A DNA stretch of 64,000 nucleotides from CAYVRJ01 sp964453645 (GCA_964453645.1 CAYVRJ010000002.1:186001-250000), one strand, 5' to 3'; counted from the first letter of the stretch, positions 51,818-60,120 are shown. Notes: generated from the letters alone by a model not told the origin. A program made the numbers and translations.

Positions 51818-54061
51818 TTATTTTCCTAAAGATCCCAGGGCGGAACCCAGCCAATTCTGCTGTGAACCCATGGAACCCAACATACTCTCCATTTGAGCAT
51901 ATTTCATATACAGTTTTTCAGATTTAAGATATAAGTTGTACTTCATGTTTTCCATTTGCGTATTGAGTTTTGCAATCTGCTCAGCATTTGGAAGTGTCTG
52001 GTTGGAACGAACAGCGCTGCTGAAGTTTGACAGTGCATCGTTCAATCTTGCAGAAAAACCAGACTCATTAAATTTAGTTGGCTTGTCAGTAGAATACGAC
52101 GAGTCGGTGAAGACTTTTGCAACCGCATCAGAATCTTTTTCCAAAGCTTCACGCAGTTTTTTCTCATCCAACTCAATCATGCCTGTGCCACCGTTGGGCG
52201 AAGACAAGGAATAGGAAGGCTTAATGCCAATATCCATAGGAGAAAGCCCTGTTGCACCAACTTTGGTGGTCAATGCCCTTCTCATGGTCTCTACAAAAGA
52301 GTTAATATACGGATCTTTGTAGAGTAAACCTTTTTTTGCTTCCGCATCCCATTGTTCTATTTGCTTTTCTGTCATCGCTTCTCTCTGTTCATCGGTGAGA
52401 GGAGCATATTTTCTGTTTGAACGCTCAACAAACTGAGAGTTCAAAGATTCAACAAGTTTATTGTATTCAGTGACAAATTCTTTCACCTTATCCACAACAG
52501 AATCGGTGTTTTGGCTGACAGAAAAGTTAATTGCTGCATCTGTAGCTGCCATGGTTCCAGTGATTTCAAATGTCAAACCATCTACAGTGAAGGTGTTGTT
52601 GCGACTCTCGTATACATCGGAGCCAATCTTCACAGAAGCATCTGTTCCAGTAACAGATATCTTACCACCGGCATCGGGTGTACCTTCAAATCCGAAGAAA
52701 CCCATGGTGGTTTGTGTTGTATCTAAGTCAATACCAGAAGCTTTACCGCTTTTCTTTGTAGTTAAAACAAAGCTGTCTGAAATGGAGCTATAACTCAAGG
52801 TGACACCAAGATCAGACTTATTGATTTCATCCATCAACTCACCCAGAGTTTTATCTCCAGACATTGTGAATGCAGGTTGAGAACCCAATTTAATGCTAAG
52901 TCCAGTACTTAAGCTCATACCAGTCTTGCGTTCAATATCTGCAATGGTATCCCCTCTGCCGATGGTGCTATAAGAATCGGTCGTACCTTCGCTAATGCCC
53001 ATCAAACCGTCTTTTCCGAAGAATTTACCCGATACATTGGAGACTTTTAACTCGGTCATTGTACCAGTTTCTTTGCTTCTCAAAACAAACTGACCTTTTG
53101 TAGCATTAAAAGTAATAGTTGCATTTGCAGTGGGATCACTTGATACAGTGGATAATACTGTGCTCAAGGTATCGCTTTTATCAAAATTAAATGTCTTTCC
53201 GTTAATACTAAAGGAAAGTTTTCCGTTGGAATCGAACATAGTGCCAGAGGCACCCCGCAAGTCTGCCATTTGTTCTAATGTGAGAGAATCGGACAACAAA
53301 ACATTTTCTTGTTTTGTTTCCATTGCAGTCAGACCTGTGCCAAAGAACTTGTTTGAAACGTTTGTATAAGCAACTGTAGCACTGGGACCAGCTTTTAAAC
53401 TCTCTATGGAGACTTTATTGGTTGCCGCATCAAAAGTCATATTGACACTGGCAGCAGAAGCGTTTACTTCTGACATCACTTCACTTAACTTTTTGCTTGC
53501 GTCAAACTCAAAATTTTCACCGTTAATGGTGATTTTAACAGGGCTGTCATTGCCCATTATTTGTTCTAAAGTAGAATTTTCATCAAAAGCAGCATCTAAT
53601 TTGCCGGACACAATGGTTTTGTTATACGACAAAGCACCAACCAATTCCGCAGCCTTTGTATTTAATGCTGAGCCTTTGATGGATGCAGTGGATGCCATCT
53701 TTACGTCAGAAATCGAATAATTCCCCATTGCTGCGGTAGAACCTGCCGTAACTTTAAAGAAAGGATTCTGCGTATATGTTGTTGTTTTAGACTGGAAAGT
53801 ACTGGCGGCCAACATATTTTTGCCAGAGTTCATAACGCTCAAGAATTCGTTACGCATTTTATTCATAGCCGCATTGACGCCTGAATAAGAGGATTGCTTC
53901 CACTCCAGCTTGGTTTTATTTTGGAAAACCTTATCAATTTTTGACTGTTGATTTATTGTCAATGCACGAACCAATGCATCGGTGTCCATACCTGAACTCA
54001 TACCTGTCATTCTAAGAGGAGAAGAATAGTATGACGAACCTCCAACAGAACCTACTGCCAT
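51818..54061 (-). CDS. fliD: Flagellar cap protein FliD (hook-associated protein 2)
   Basis: FliD forms the cap under which flagellin polymerises. The N-terminal LRMTGMSSGMDTDALVRALT is the FliD_N signature, and the C-terminal coiled coil is at about 690-735 (AEQIAKLNTQMENMKYNLYL). The middle holds three repeats of about 90 residues (roughly 163-243, 260-350, 371-458), each with a TLEQ/TIAD/TLGE helix and an FFG end. At 747 residues it is longer than many homologues. It is read from a sigmaD-like promoter at 54128-54154. Confidence 0.93.
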   Translation of the reverse strand: MAVGSVGGSSYYSSPLRMTGMSSGMDTDALVRALTINQQSKIDKVFQNKTKLEWKQSSYSGVNAAMNKMRNEFLSVMNSGKNMLAASTFQSKTTTYTQNPFFKVTAGSTAAMGNYSISDVKMASTASIKGSALNTKAAELVGALSYNKTIVSGKLDAAFDENSTLEQIMGNDSPVKITINGENFEFDASKKLSEVMSEVNASAASVNMTFDAATNKVSIESLKAGPSATVAYTNVSNKFFGTGLTAMETKQENVLLSDSLTLEQMADLRGASGTMFDSNGKLSFSINGKTFNFDKSDTLSTVLSTVSSDPTANATITFNATKGQFVLRSKETGTMTELKVSNVSGKFFGKDGLMGISEGTTDSYSTIGRGDTIADIERKTGMSLSTGLSIKLGSQPAFTMSGDKTLGELMDEINKSDLGVTLSYSSISDSFVLTTKKSGKASGIDLDTTQTTMGFFGFEGTPDAGGKISVTGTDASVKIGSDVYESRNNTFTVDGLTFEITGTMAATDAAINFSVSQNTDSVVDKVKEFVTEYNKLVESLNSQFVERSNRKYAPLTDEQREAMTEKQIEQWDAEAKKGLLYKDPYINSFVETMRRALTTKVGATGLSPMDIGIKPSYSLSSPNGGTGMIELDEKKLREALEKDSDAVAKVFTDSSYSTDKPTKFNESGFSARLNDALSNFSSAVRSNQTLPNAEQIAKLNTQMENMKYNLYLKSEKLYMKYAQMESMLGSMGSQQNWLGSALGSLGK

Positions 54062-54127
54062 CTCAAATTACCTCCAATACTAGCAATTTATAATTATTTA
54101 TACATGTCATTACACGCTATATTATAA

Positions 54128-54154
54128 TTATCGATACATTTTTAAAAAAATTTA
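54128..54154 (-). promoter_or_regulatory. sigmaD (sigma28)-type promoter of fliD
   Basis: On the minus strand TAAA (54151-54154) is followed after 15 bases by ATCGATAA (54128-54135), matching the sigmaD pattern TAAA-N15-nnCGATAA with 2 of 8 bases off in the -10. It lies 67 bases before fliD, a class of gene that sigmaD usually reads. The TAAA falls inside the terminator stem of the gene upstream. Confidence 0.65.
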
Positions 54155-54183
54155 TCTGTAAATATTATTTTTACAGATAAATT
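54142..54183 (-). terminator. Intrinsic terminator between the hydrolase gene and fliD
   Basis: The perfect 14-bp stem AATTTATCTGTAAA/TTTACAGATAAATT (54149-54162 and 54170-54183) with a 7-base loop is followed on the minus strand by seven T. It begins 7 bases past the stop of the upstream gene. Confidence 0.88.
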
Positions 54184-54189
54184 ATATTG

Positions 54190-55212
54190 TTAGACGTGTA
54201 CGAAATACTCAACTTTTTTTAGCGTATTGGAGCCGTAAACCTGATTAATATGGCCGTCATTGATAAGCGACCGCCCCGCCTGGGCAATGGCCACACCTTT
54301 TACCGGGTCGTATGTGCCGTTTTTTGAAGGAGCCACCATTTGCACGTGCCCGTGACCGCTGGGGTTTTTCCAGCTTGTAACCGCAGGCATGCCCATATTT
54401 GCATATTTTTGTGCTTCCTCAGCAGAAACTTTTTTCCAGCCATATGTGGTGCCATGTTTATTCAGCCAATCGTTGATGCGATTTGCATTCATAGAGATTG
54501 CACCTTTGTTATTTGGTGGATGCATAGGCTCACCGGTATTGGGGTTTGTGTAGTGAGGAATTTCCGCACCCATAGCCTTGGTCACATCCCAAAGATAAAT
54601 ATTACAATATGTATCGTTTTTGCCGTTTTTGTTCACAGCATATCGTTTGTTACTTTCAACATTAAATTGATCCAGCACCTGTCGGTATAGTGAAGGATTT
54701 CGGTTGCCCGGTACGCTCACAATAGCGGGAGTCGAAGGCCTCCAAGCATCAACAGGGGTATCCGCAGCACTTGTCCCAGTCACACCCGGAATAGGAGCTT
54801 GGATTCCTTGCATTGCCATATTGTTATTTTGGCCGTAAACGTTGGCAATAGAACCGGATCCACCCTTGTCAGAAGCCAACAGCATGGCTAACATGAGGGA
54901 CATCATCCCTTCGCTAGAAGAAGATTCTCCCATAGCACCCAGCAAGGAGTATAAGCCAGCTTGAGAATTAAACGCAGAGAGGTAATCTGGTGAATTTGTC
55001 CCTCCATTTAAACCTGAATCAGAAACACCACCAACACTACCTAAGGAATTGTTCATCTGACCCATCATTGCGGTGGTGAAATATTGATTAAAAAGCTGAT
55101 TGTTTACAGCATTATTTGCTACGTTACTATTTGCATTTAAAGAATTTGCAGTATTGCCCGTATAATACGGATTTATCGTTGGTTGTAACAGAAAGTTATT
55201 ATTATCGCTCAT
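54190..55212 (-). CDS. Leaderless Cys/His hydrolase (CHAP/NlpC-like) in the flagellar cluster
   Basis: The N-terminal 160 residues are rich in Asn, Ser and Gly with a hydrophobic Met/Leu patch (about 101-113) and no signal peptide. The C-terminal domain (about 175-340) looks like a papain-fold amidase. Cys203 in TYCNIYLWDVTKAMG and His287/His289 in GHGHVQMV form a plausible catalytic pair. Such folds cut peptidoglycan peptides. Its place between cheY and fliD, where FlgJ-type hydrolases may act, suggests wall remodelling for the flagellum, possibly after flagellar export. This is inference. Confidence 0.7.
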   Translation of the reverse strand: MSDNNNFLLQPTINPYYTGNTANSLNANSNVANNAVNNQLFNQYFTTAMMGQMNNSLGSVGGVSDSGLNGGTNSPDYLSAFNSQAGLYSLLGAMGESSSSEGMMSLMLAMLLASDKGGSGSIANVYGQNNNMAMQGIQAPIPGVTGTSAADTPVDAWRPSTPAIVSVPGNRNPSLYRQVLDQFNVESNKRYAVNKNGKNDTYCNIYLWDVTKAMGAEIPHYTNPNTGEPMHPPNNKGAISMNANRINDWLNKHGTTYGWKKVSAEEAQKYANMGMPAVTSWKNPSGHGHVQMVAPSKNGTYDPVKGVAIAQAGRSLINDGHINQVYGSNTLKKVEYFVHV

Positions 55213-55214
55213 TG

Positions 55215-55574
55215 TTATCTCCCATTAAATCCATCGAAAGCTTCAATTAAACTATCGTTTTTAAAAGGCTTAATTATAAACGCATTTGCTCCCGCTATAA
55301 TTGCCTCTCTCACATATATCTCCTGGCCCATAGCGGATACAATAATCACTTTTGCATTTGGGTTGATTTCTTTAATTTTTTTTAACGCCTCAATACCATC
55401 CATTTGGGGCATTGTAATATCTAACGTGACGACATCAGGATTTAACGCAACATACTTTTCAACTGCTTCCAATCCGTTTGCAGCTTCTCCAATTACTTTG
55501 TAATTGGTTTTGGCAAGTGCACGTTTAATCATATTTCGCATAAACATTGCGTCGTCACATACAAGTACAGTCAT
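55215..55574 (-). CDS. cheY: Chemotaxis response regulator CheY (second copy)
   Basis: This is a 119-residue receiver with Asp7/Asp8, the phosphoacceptor Asp52 in TLDITMPQMDG and Lys102 in IIKPF. It is followed closely by the hydrolase gene and preceded by cheD. In B. subtilis one CheY serves the switch; here two near-identical receivers exist. Which one binds FliM cannot be told from the sequence. Confidence 0.92.
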   Translation of the reverse strand: MTVLVCDDAMFMRNMIKRALAKTNYKVIGEAANGLEAVEKYVALNPDVVTLDITMPQMDGIEALKKIKEINPNAKVIIVSAMGQEIYVREAIIAGANAFIIKPFKNDSLIEAFDGFNGR

Positions 55575-55621
55575 TGCTCCTCCATTTCCAGAAAAATTAG
55601 GTTATTCAATCATTACATTTT

Positions 55622-56101
55622 CTAAATATAGTGTTCCCCATGTCCCACGATTTTAATTTTTAACATTCCGTCTTGGGGATTAAATTCAATTGTTCTTCCG
55701 TATTTACCGCCTGTATCTTCGGCTATTAAGGGAATTTGTAATTTCCTCAATTGTTCTTTGCTGGCTATGACATTTCTCGAACCAACTTTTAACAAATCGT
55801 TGTTTTTGATTGATCCGAACATATGGGCTCCACCAGCAATTTTAGCCACCAAATAGCTTCTGGTTGCACCAGCTTTCAACAATTGGTTTAGCAGCTCATT
55901 AATCCCAGAATCAGCATATTTAGCTTTGTTGGCTCCCATTGAATCGTTGTATTCAGGCAGCATCACGTGAACCATACCCGCAAATTTGCGAATTTTATCA
56001 TATAATATAATTCCACAACAAGAACCAAGACCCAATGTCATGATCTTGTCCCCTACAGTTGAAATCTTTAAATCAGCCATTCCAACAATTAAAGTTGCCA
56101 T
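55622..56101 (-). CDS. cheD: Chemoreceptor glutamine deamidase CheD
   Basis: CheD deamidates chemoreceptor glutamines and binds CheC to raise its phosphatase activity. The 159 residues contain GLGSCCGIILYDKIRKFAG with the catalytic Cys, VHVMLPEYND with the His, and AKIAGGAHMFGSI. ATG is 3 bases after the cheC stop, in the usual cheC-cheD order. Confidence 0.96.
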   Translation of the reverse strand: MATLIVGMADLKISTVGDKIMTLGLGSCCGIILYDKIRKFAGMVHVMLPEYNDSMGANKAKYADSGINELLNQLLKAGATRSYLVAKIAGGAHMFGSIKNNDLLKVGSRNVIASKEQLRKLQIPLIAEDTGGKYGRTIEFNPQDGMLKIKIVGHGEHYI

Positions 56102-56104
56102 AAA

Positions 56105-56719
56105 TCAAACACACAGCATTTCTATTAATTTTTTGTACGATTTATAATCGGGCAATAAGAAAAAATGACCTTTAATTTCACTATCTACAAATTGAGTCTC
56201 AATCATCAACACTTCTTCTGAAACTTCGCCATAAACCACAGCAGGAATGTTCATCACAGCCATCAACATGTCGATACACAGAGAAGGTACCGAAGGGTTG
56301 ATTTTCAGCCCTGTCATAGTGGACATAGACCCAACAAACGCACTGATCATAATATTGACCAGCTCTTCTAACGGTGAAAGTTCTTCTGCAAGTTTCTCAA
56401 TGTCTTCAATACTTCCCGAAACATCAATACCAGTTAATAACTTTTGAGTCATTATGGCGTTGCCCAGTTCTTGAGAGAACATAATATATCCCTCAATATC
56501 CTCATTGAGCTGTACTAGAATGGAAGAGACAATTTTTTCAGGATCACCAAAAGCCCTACCCATCTCGTCGTATGTAACCAGCTTACATGAAGGAACATTG
56601 ATATACATCATTTTTCCAGTCATTTTTGAAATAGCAATAGCAGCGTTGCTCACTCCAACGTTGCACAACTCGCGCCAAACATCCAAGCCCAGCGAATCAA
56701 ACGCTAATTTTTCAGCCAA
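56105..56719 (-). CDS. cheC: CheY-P phosphatase CheC
   Basis: CheC dephosphorylates CheY-P. The two ExxN active-site motifs are visible as ELCNVGVSNAAIAISKM near residue 17 and ELVNIMISAFVGSMSTMTG near residue 117. The 204 residues match CheC. The start is TTG with GGGGGAT 6 bases upstream. It is the first gene of a leftward run that continues at least to fliD. The promoter is at 56839-56867. Confidence 0.94.
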   Translation of the reverse strand: MAEKLAFDSLGLDVWRELCNVGVSNAAIAISKMTGKMMYINVPSCKLVTYDEMGRAFGDPEKIVSSILVQLNEDIEGYIMFSQELGNAIMTQKLLTGIDVSGSIEDIEKLAEELSPLEELVNIMISAFVGSMSTMTGLKINPSVPSLCIDMLMAVMNIPAVVYGEVSEEVLMIETQFVDSEIKGHFFLLPDYKSYKKLIEMLCV

Positions 56720-56791
56720 TTATATCCCCCTTTCCTAGCAAGAACGCTATAAATTATTTTTCGAAATAAAAATGAAAAAATTTATTTAATT

Positions 56792-56885
56792 ATTGTAAAC
56801 AAATTTTTTATAAAATTATGTTTAAAGTTTACGATATTATTATAAGCTATGTTTACAATAATATCAAGAACTTTTTATTGTAAAT
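56792..56885. promoter_or_regulatory. Cluster of dyad motifs between cheC and the FliK-like gene
   Basis: The motif ATTGTAAAC occurs at 56792-56800, reversed as GTTTACAAT at 56851-56859, and as ATTGTAAAT at 56877-56885, with GTTTAC also at 56827-56832. A second dyad GATATTATT (56833-56841) and AATAATATC (56857-56865) covers both boxes of the cheC promoter. The arrangement looks like an operator, but the regulator is not known. Confidence 0.45.
56839..56867 (-). promoter_or_regulatory. sigmaA promoter of the cheC operon
   Basis: On the minus strand TTGATA (56862-56867) and perfect TATAAT (56839-56844) have a 17-base spacer, giving a leader of about 110 bases before cheC. Confidence 0.8.
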
Positions 56886-56904
56886 AATATTAAGGAGAAT
56901 TATT

Positions 56905-58473
56905 TTGCAGGTAGGAAATGTTTCAAATAATGTAGTTTTACAAATTCAAGGCGGTCAGAGTAATACAACTTTTTCACCCGGGCAGGTGGTTGAAGCGGAA
57001 GTTGTGTCTGTTGAAGGCAACGACGTTTATTTGCGCACGGGAGATGATACAGTTTTGTTGGCTAAAAATACATCCTCTACTCCCATAAAACCTGGAGATA
57101 TGATTACTCTAAGTGTCACACAGAGTTCAGATAAAAGTGTGTCTATGCAAATTGTATCCCTGAATCAGCAGCCTTTAATTCCCGACGCTACAAATTTGCA
57201 GCATACGTTAATTCGTTTAAATATTGATCCAACCAGAAGCAACACTTCCCTTGCACAAATTTTGCTAACCCAAGGGTTTGAACCCACTTCTGAATTGATG
57301 AAAAATTTATCCATTGTACTAACAAAATTCCCCAAAATACCCAATGATGTTGCCGTTACCATTGCAAATTATCCTTCGCTGATAACCAATGAACAGTTGC
57401 CTCAAGTTTTAAAAGATGGATTTCAATCTCATGGACAACAATTAAATCAATTGGTGACACAGTTGGAACAAGATATTCAGGACCAAAATTTCCTACAGCC
57501 CAAAGAAGAGATTCAATCCAATGATTCTGCCCTGGTTAAAAACCCAACACCCCTTAAATCCGAACAACAGCAGGCTGTTCAAGTCAAACAAGACAATGTA
57601 TTTAATTTACCTGAAAAGGTTGTTTCCTCAAATAAAAATGCTTCGGTTCAAGTGCAGCAACCAGATCTTCCTTTAACTAAAGAAAATGTTGCACCAAAGA
57701 TGCAAGTTGCAAATAATTCTGCTGTTGACAGTGCAATGAAAGTAAAACCTGAAACACCTCAATCTTTTGAGCAGTTAATTGAAAGTGCACAGGCAAAAAT
57801 TCAAAATAACGATGCGCAAAAACAACAAAATCCACAGAACTTAATTCCCGACAAGCAAACTGTGGATCTACCTGTGAAAGAAATTGCTATGCTTTCAAAG
57901 ATTTTAAAGAGTGTATTTGAGCCCTTAGATGCAAATACAGCTCCCCGTATTGTTAAAGATTCCGCATCCAGTGTTGGAGAAAAGCTCACTACAGTGCTCA
58001 GCAATTTAAACGATGTGAGCACCACTAGTAAAGCGACACTTGCGCAACTATCTTCCCAGACGCAAATAACTAAGGAAATGAACAATTTCTTTTATGCACA
58101 AGTCCCTTTCTCCTTTCAGGAGGAAAAACAGACGGCAGATTTATATGTGCTAAAGCGCAATCCAAAGACTGGTGAGATCGACCCTAAGAATGCGAAAATA
58201 GCCCTATGCCTGCAAACGGAGCATATGGGTTTGGTGGAATCGGTCATTAAAATTGAATTAAAAAATATCAATTTACAAATGCGTGTGGAGAATGAAGAAA
58301 TTATTCAATACTTAAAGGGTAAAACACGCGAGTTAAACGAAGTCGTATCCGATTTGGGCTATCGGTTAAACGCACTACAAGTGCAATTAATTCAAAACCC
58401 CATCACTCCGCTAAACTTTGAACGTTGCTTTGAGGTTGTACCCCGCATGGGCAGACTAAACATAGAGTTGTGA
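56905..58473 (+). CDS. FliK/YlqG-like flagellar hook-length protein
   Basis: The 522 residues fall into an N-terminal beta-rich part (about 1-80), a Gln/Asn/Pro-rich middle (about 160-320), and a C-terminal domain (about 380-500) with VESVIKIELKNINLQMRVEN. The latter resembles the FliK Flg_hook domain and the B. subtilis protein YlqG. It is followed 9 bases later by the FlhB-like gene, as in ylqG-ylqH. The start is TTG with AAGGAGAA 5-12 bases upstream. Confidence 0.75.
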   Translation: MQVGNVSNNVVLQIQGGQSNTTFSPGQVVEAEVVSVEGNDVYLRTGDDTVLLAKNTSSTPIKPGDMITLSVTQSSDKSVSMQIVSLNQQPLIPDATNLQHTLIRLNIDPTRSNTSLAQILLTQGFEPTSELMKNLSIVLTKFPKIPNDVAVTIANYPSLITNEQLPQVLKDGFQSHGQQLNQLVTQLEQDIQDQNFLQPKEEIQSNDSALVKNPTPLKSEQQQAVQVKQDNVFNLPEKVVSSNKNASVQVQQPDLPLTKENVAPKMQVANNSAVDSAMKVKPETPQSFEQLIESAQAKIQNNDAQKQQNPQNLIPDKQTVDLPVKEIAMLSKILKSVFEPLDANTAPRIVKDSASSVGEKLTTVLSNLNDVSTTSKATLAQLSSQTQITKEMNNFFYAQVPFSFQEEKQTADLYVLKRNPKTGEIDPKNAKIALCLQTEHMGLVESVIKIELKNINLQMRVENEEIIQYLKGKTRELNEVVSDLGYRLNALQVQLIQNPITPLNFERCFEVVPRMGRLNIEL

Positions 58474-58482
58474 GGTAGGACG

Positions 58483-58764
58483 TTGAATAAAAAAATAAAA
58501 AAAGCTGCTGCTTTAAAATATGATCCAAATCAAAACAATGCACCTATTATTTCCGCAGTGGGATTGGGTATAGTAGCTGAAAAAATTGTAGAAACAGCAC
58601 AAAAAAACGAAGTGCCCGTTGTTGAGGACAGCTCCGTTGCTGAGGTACTCTCTTCTTTCAGTGTGGGCGATACAATTCCTGAACAGCTATACGAAATAGT
58701 CGCTCAAGTTCTTGTGTTTATCGCGGAAGCAGATGCAAATTATAAATCTAAATTTATAAAATAA
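58483..58764 (+). CDS. FlhB C-terminal-like protein (FlhX/YlqH family)
   Basis: The 93 residues match the cytoplasmic end of FlhB: KKAAALKYDPNQNNAPIISAVG, which has the P-x-H-like position changed (here NQNNAP where FlhB has NPTH), then VGLGIVAEKIVETAQKNEVPV. Such stand-alone FlhB_C proteins can substitute for the cleaved C-terminal fragment of FlhB in some bacteria. The start is TTG after GAGGTAGG. It is cotranscribed with the FliK-like gene. Confidence 0.85.
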   Translation: MNKKIKKAAALKYDPNQNNAPIISAVGLGIVAEKIVETAQKNEVPVVEDSSVAEVLSSFSVGDTIPEQLYEIVAQVLVFIAEADANYKSKFIK

Positions 58765-58768
58765 CTTT

Positions 58769-59062
58769 CTATTTTTTGGTGCTCTTTAAGTATTCGTCGT
58801 GTCTCGGGTTCTCTTTTACAAATTGACATGCCTTTAACAGTTCCTGATAAACCGTGACCGTATTTTGTGTGCTATACATGGATGTTGTGCTCATCAGTGA
58901 ACCAATTTCAGTTGCAACATATTTAGGTTTTAGGTTGTTCAGTGCAAGGGCCATAACGTCCAAGGTGCACTTGGCACAGGTACACATTCCCGCTTCACGC
59001 ATAACGTTTCCAACGTTTAATTGTACCACATCTTCAACGATATTTCTTAAAATCAGTTCCAT
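58769..59062 (-). CDS. comFB: ComFB-family protein
   Basis: The 97 residues match the late-competence protein ComFB: LRNIVEDVVQLNVGNVMREAG, then CTCAKCTLDVMALALNNLKP with three Cys residues. ComFB-like proteins have been described as cyclic-di-GMP receptors in cyanobacteria and others. Here it lies 13 bases downstream of cheB in a motility operon, with no comFA or comFC nearby, so a link to swimming control is more likely than to competence. That link is inferred. Confidence 0.88.
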   Translation of the reverse strand: MELILRNIVEDVVQLNVGNVMREAGMCTCAKCTLDVMALALNNLKPKYVATEIGSLMSTTSMYSTQNTVTVYQELLKACQFVKENPRHDEYLKSTKK

Positions 59063-59075
59063 ATAATACCACTCC

Positions 59076-60080
59076 TTATTTTTTAAGAAAACTTAATAAA
59101 ACACCGGGTATATTTTCCAAAGGCGCTTGGCGCATTACAGCACCTAAATTAAACGCTTCCATAGGCATACCGTACACAACGCATGTCTTTTGATCTTGGC
59201 CAATGGTAAACGCTCCATTTTTCCGCATATTCAGCAAACCCTTTGCACCGTCTGAACCCATACCAGTGAGTATAATGCCAATTCCCTTAGCCCCTGCACA
59301 CTTGGCAACAGAATCAAACAACACGTCTACAGAAGGGCAGTGCCCGCTAACTTTTTCGCCGGGCTGACACCGTATCATAAATTCATTGTTTGCCTTTGAA
59401 ACGGTCATATGCAAATCACCCGGGGCAATAAACACATGTCCGGGTTTCACAATATCTCCCGTCTTTGCCTCTTTTACAATGAGAGGACATTCGCGGTTAA
59501 GCCGCTCTGCATACATCTTTGTAAAAACAGGGGGCATATGCTGGGTAATCACAATGCCGGGTAACTTTGCCGGCAGTGCCCTCAGTAGTAAGCTGGTGGC
59601 CTCTGTTCCCCCCGTTGATGCTCCAATGGCAATAATACCAGATAAATCGCTGATGCTGTCATGAATCTGCTTGACTTGAGCCACTCTCGGCCTCAGCTTG
59701 GCTTGCACTGCTGCCTTTAACTTCAGGGCAAGATCGTGTGCAAAATCCGTGATACCGTCACCACTGGGTTTTGCTACAAAGTCAACTGCACCCGCACCCA
59801 CTGCATCAAAAACGTTGCTATCAGCACCGCTGACAACAACAACAGGAATGGGATGCTGTGCCATGAGGATTTTCAGGAATTCTAACCCGTTCATCCCGGG
59901 CATAACAATATCCAAAGTAACAACATCAGGCTTTAGCTTGAGGATTTTATCTTTAGCCTCAAATGCACTGCCCGCTGTTCCAACTACCTCAACAATCGGT
60001 TCTTTTTTTAGAGAGTTGACGATCATGGTTCTAAAGACCATAGAATCATCAACTATCAAAACCCTAATCTTGTCTAACAT
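59076..60080 (-). CDS. cheB: Chemotaxis methylesterase/deamidase CheB
   Basis: CheB removes methyl groups from chemoreceptors when phosphorylated. The receiver (1-120) has Asp57 in TLDIVMPGMNG. The catalytic domain (about 150-334) shows IGASTGGTEATSLL (Ser), VITQHMPPVFT (His) and ILTGMGSDGAKGL (Asp). The 334 residues are normal. ATG at 60080 follows GAGGATG. It lies between fliY and comFB. Confidence 0.96.
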   Translation of the reverse strand: MLDKIRVLIVDDSMVFRTMIVNSLKKEPIVEVVGTAGSAFEAKDKILKLKPDVVTLDIVMPGMNGLEFLKILMAQHPIPVVVVSGADSNVFDAVGAGAVDFVAKPSGDGITDFAHDLALKLKAAVQAKLRPRVAQVKQIHDSISDLSGIIAIGASTGGTEATSLLLRALPAKLPGIVITQHMPPVFTKMYAERLNRECPLIVKEAKTGDIVKPGHVFIAPGDLHMTVSKANNEFMIRCQPGEKVSGHCPSVDVLFDSVAKCAGAKGIGIILTGMGSDGAKGLLNMRKNGAFTIGQDQKTCVVYGMPMEAFNLGAVMRQAPLENIPGVLLSFLKK

Positions 60081-60120
60081 TCTGCCGCATCCTCAAGAAG
60101 TTTTATAGTTCAGTATATGA

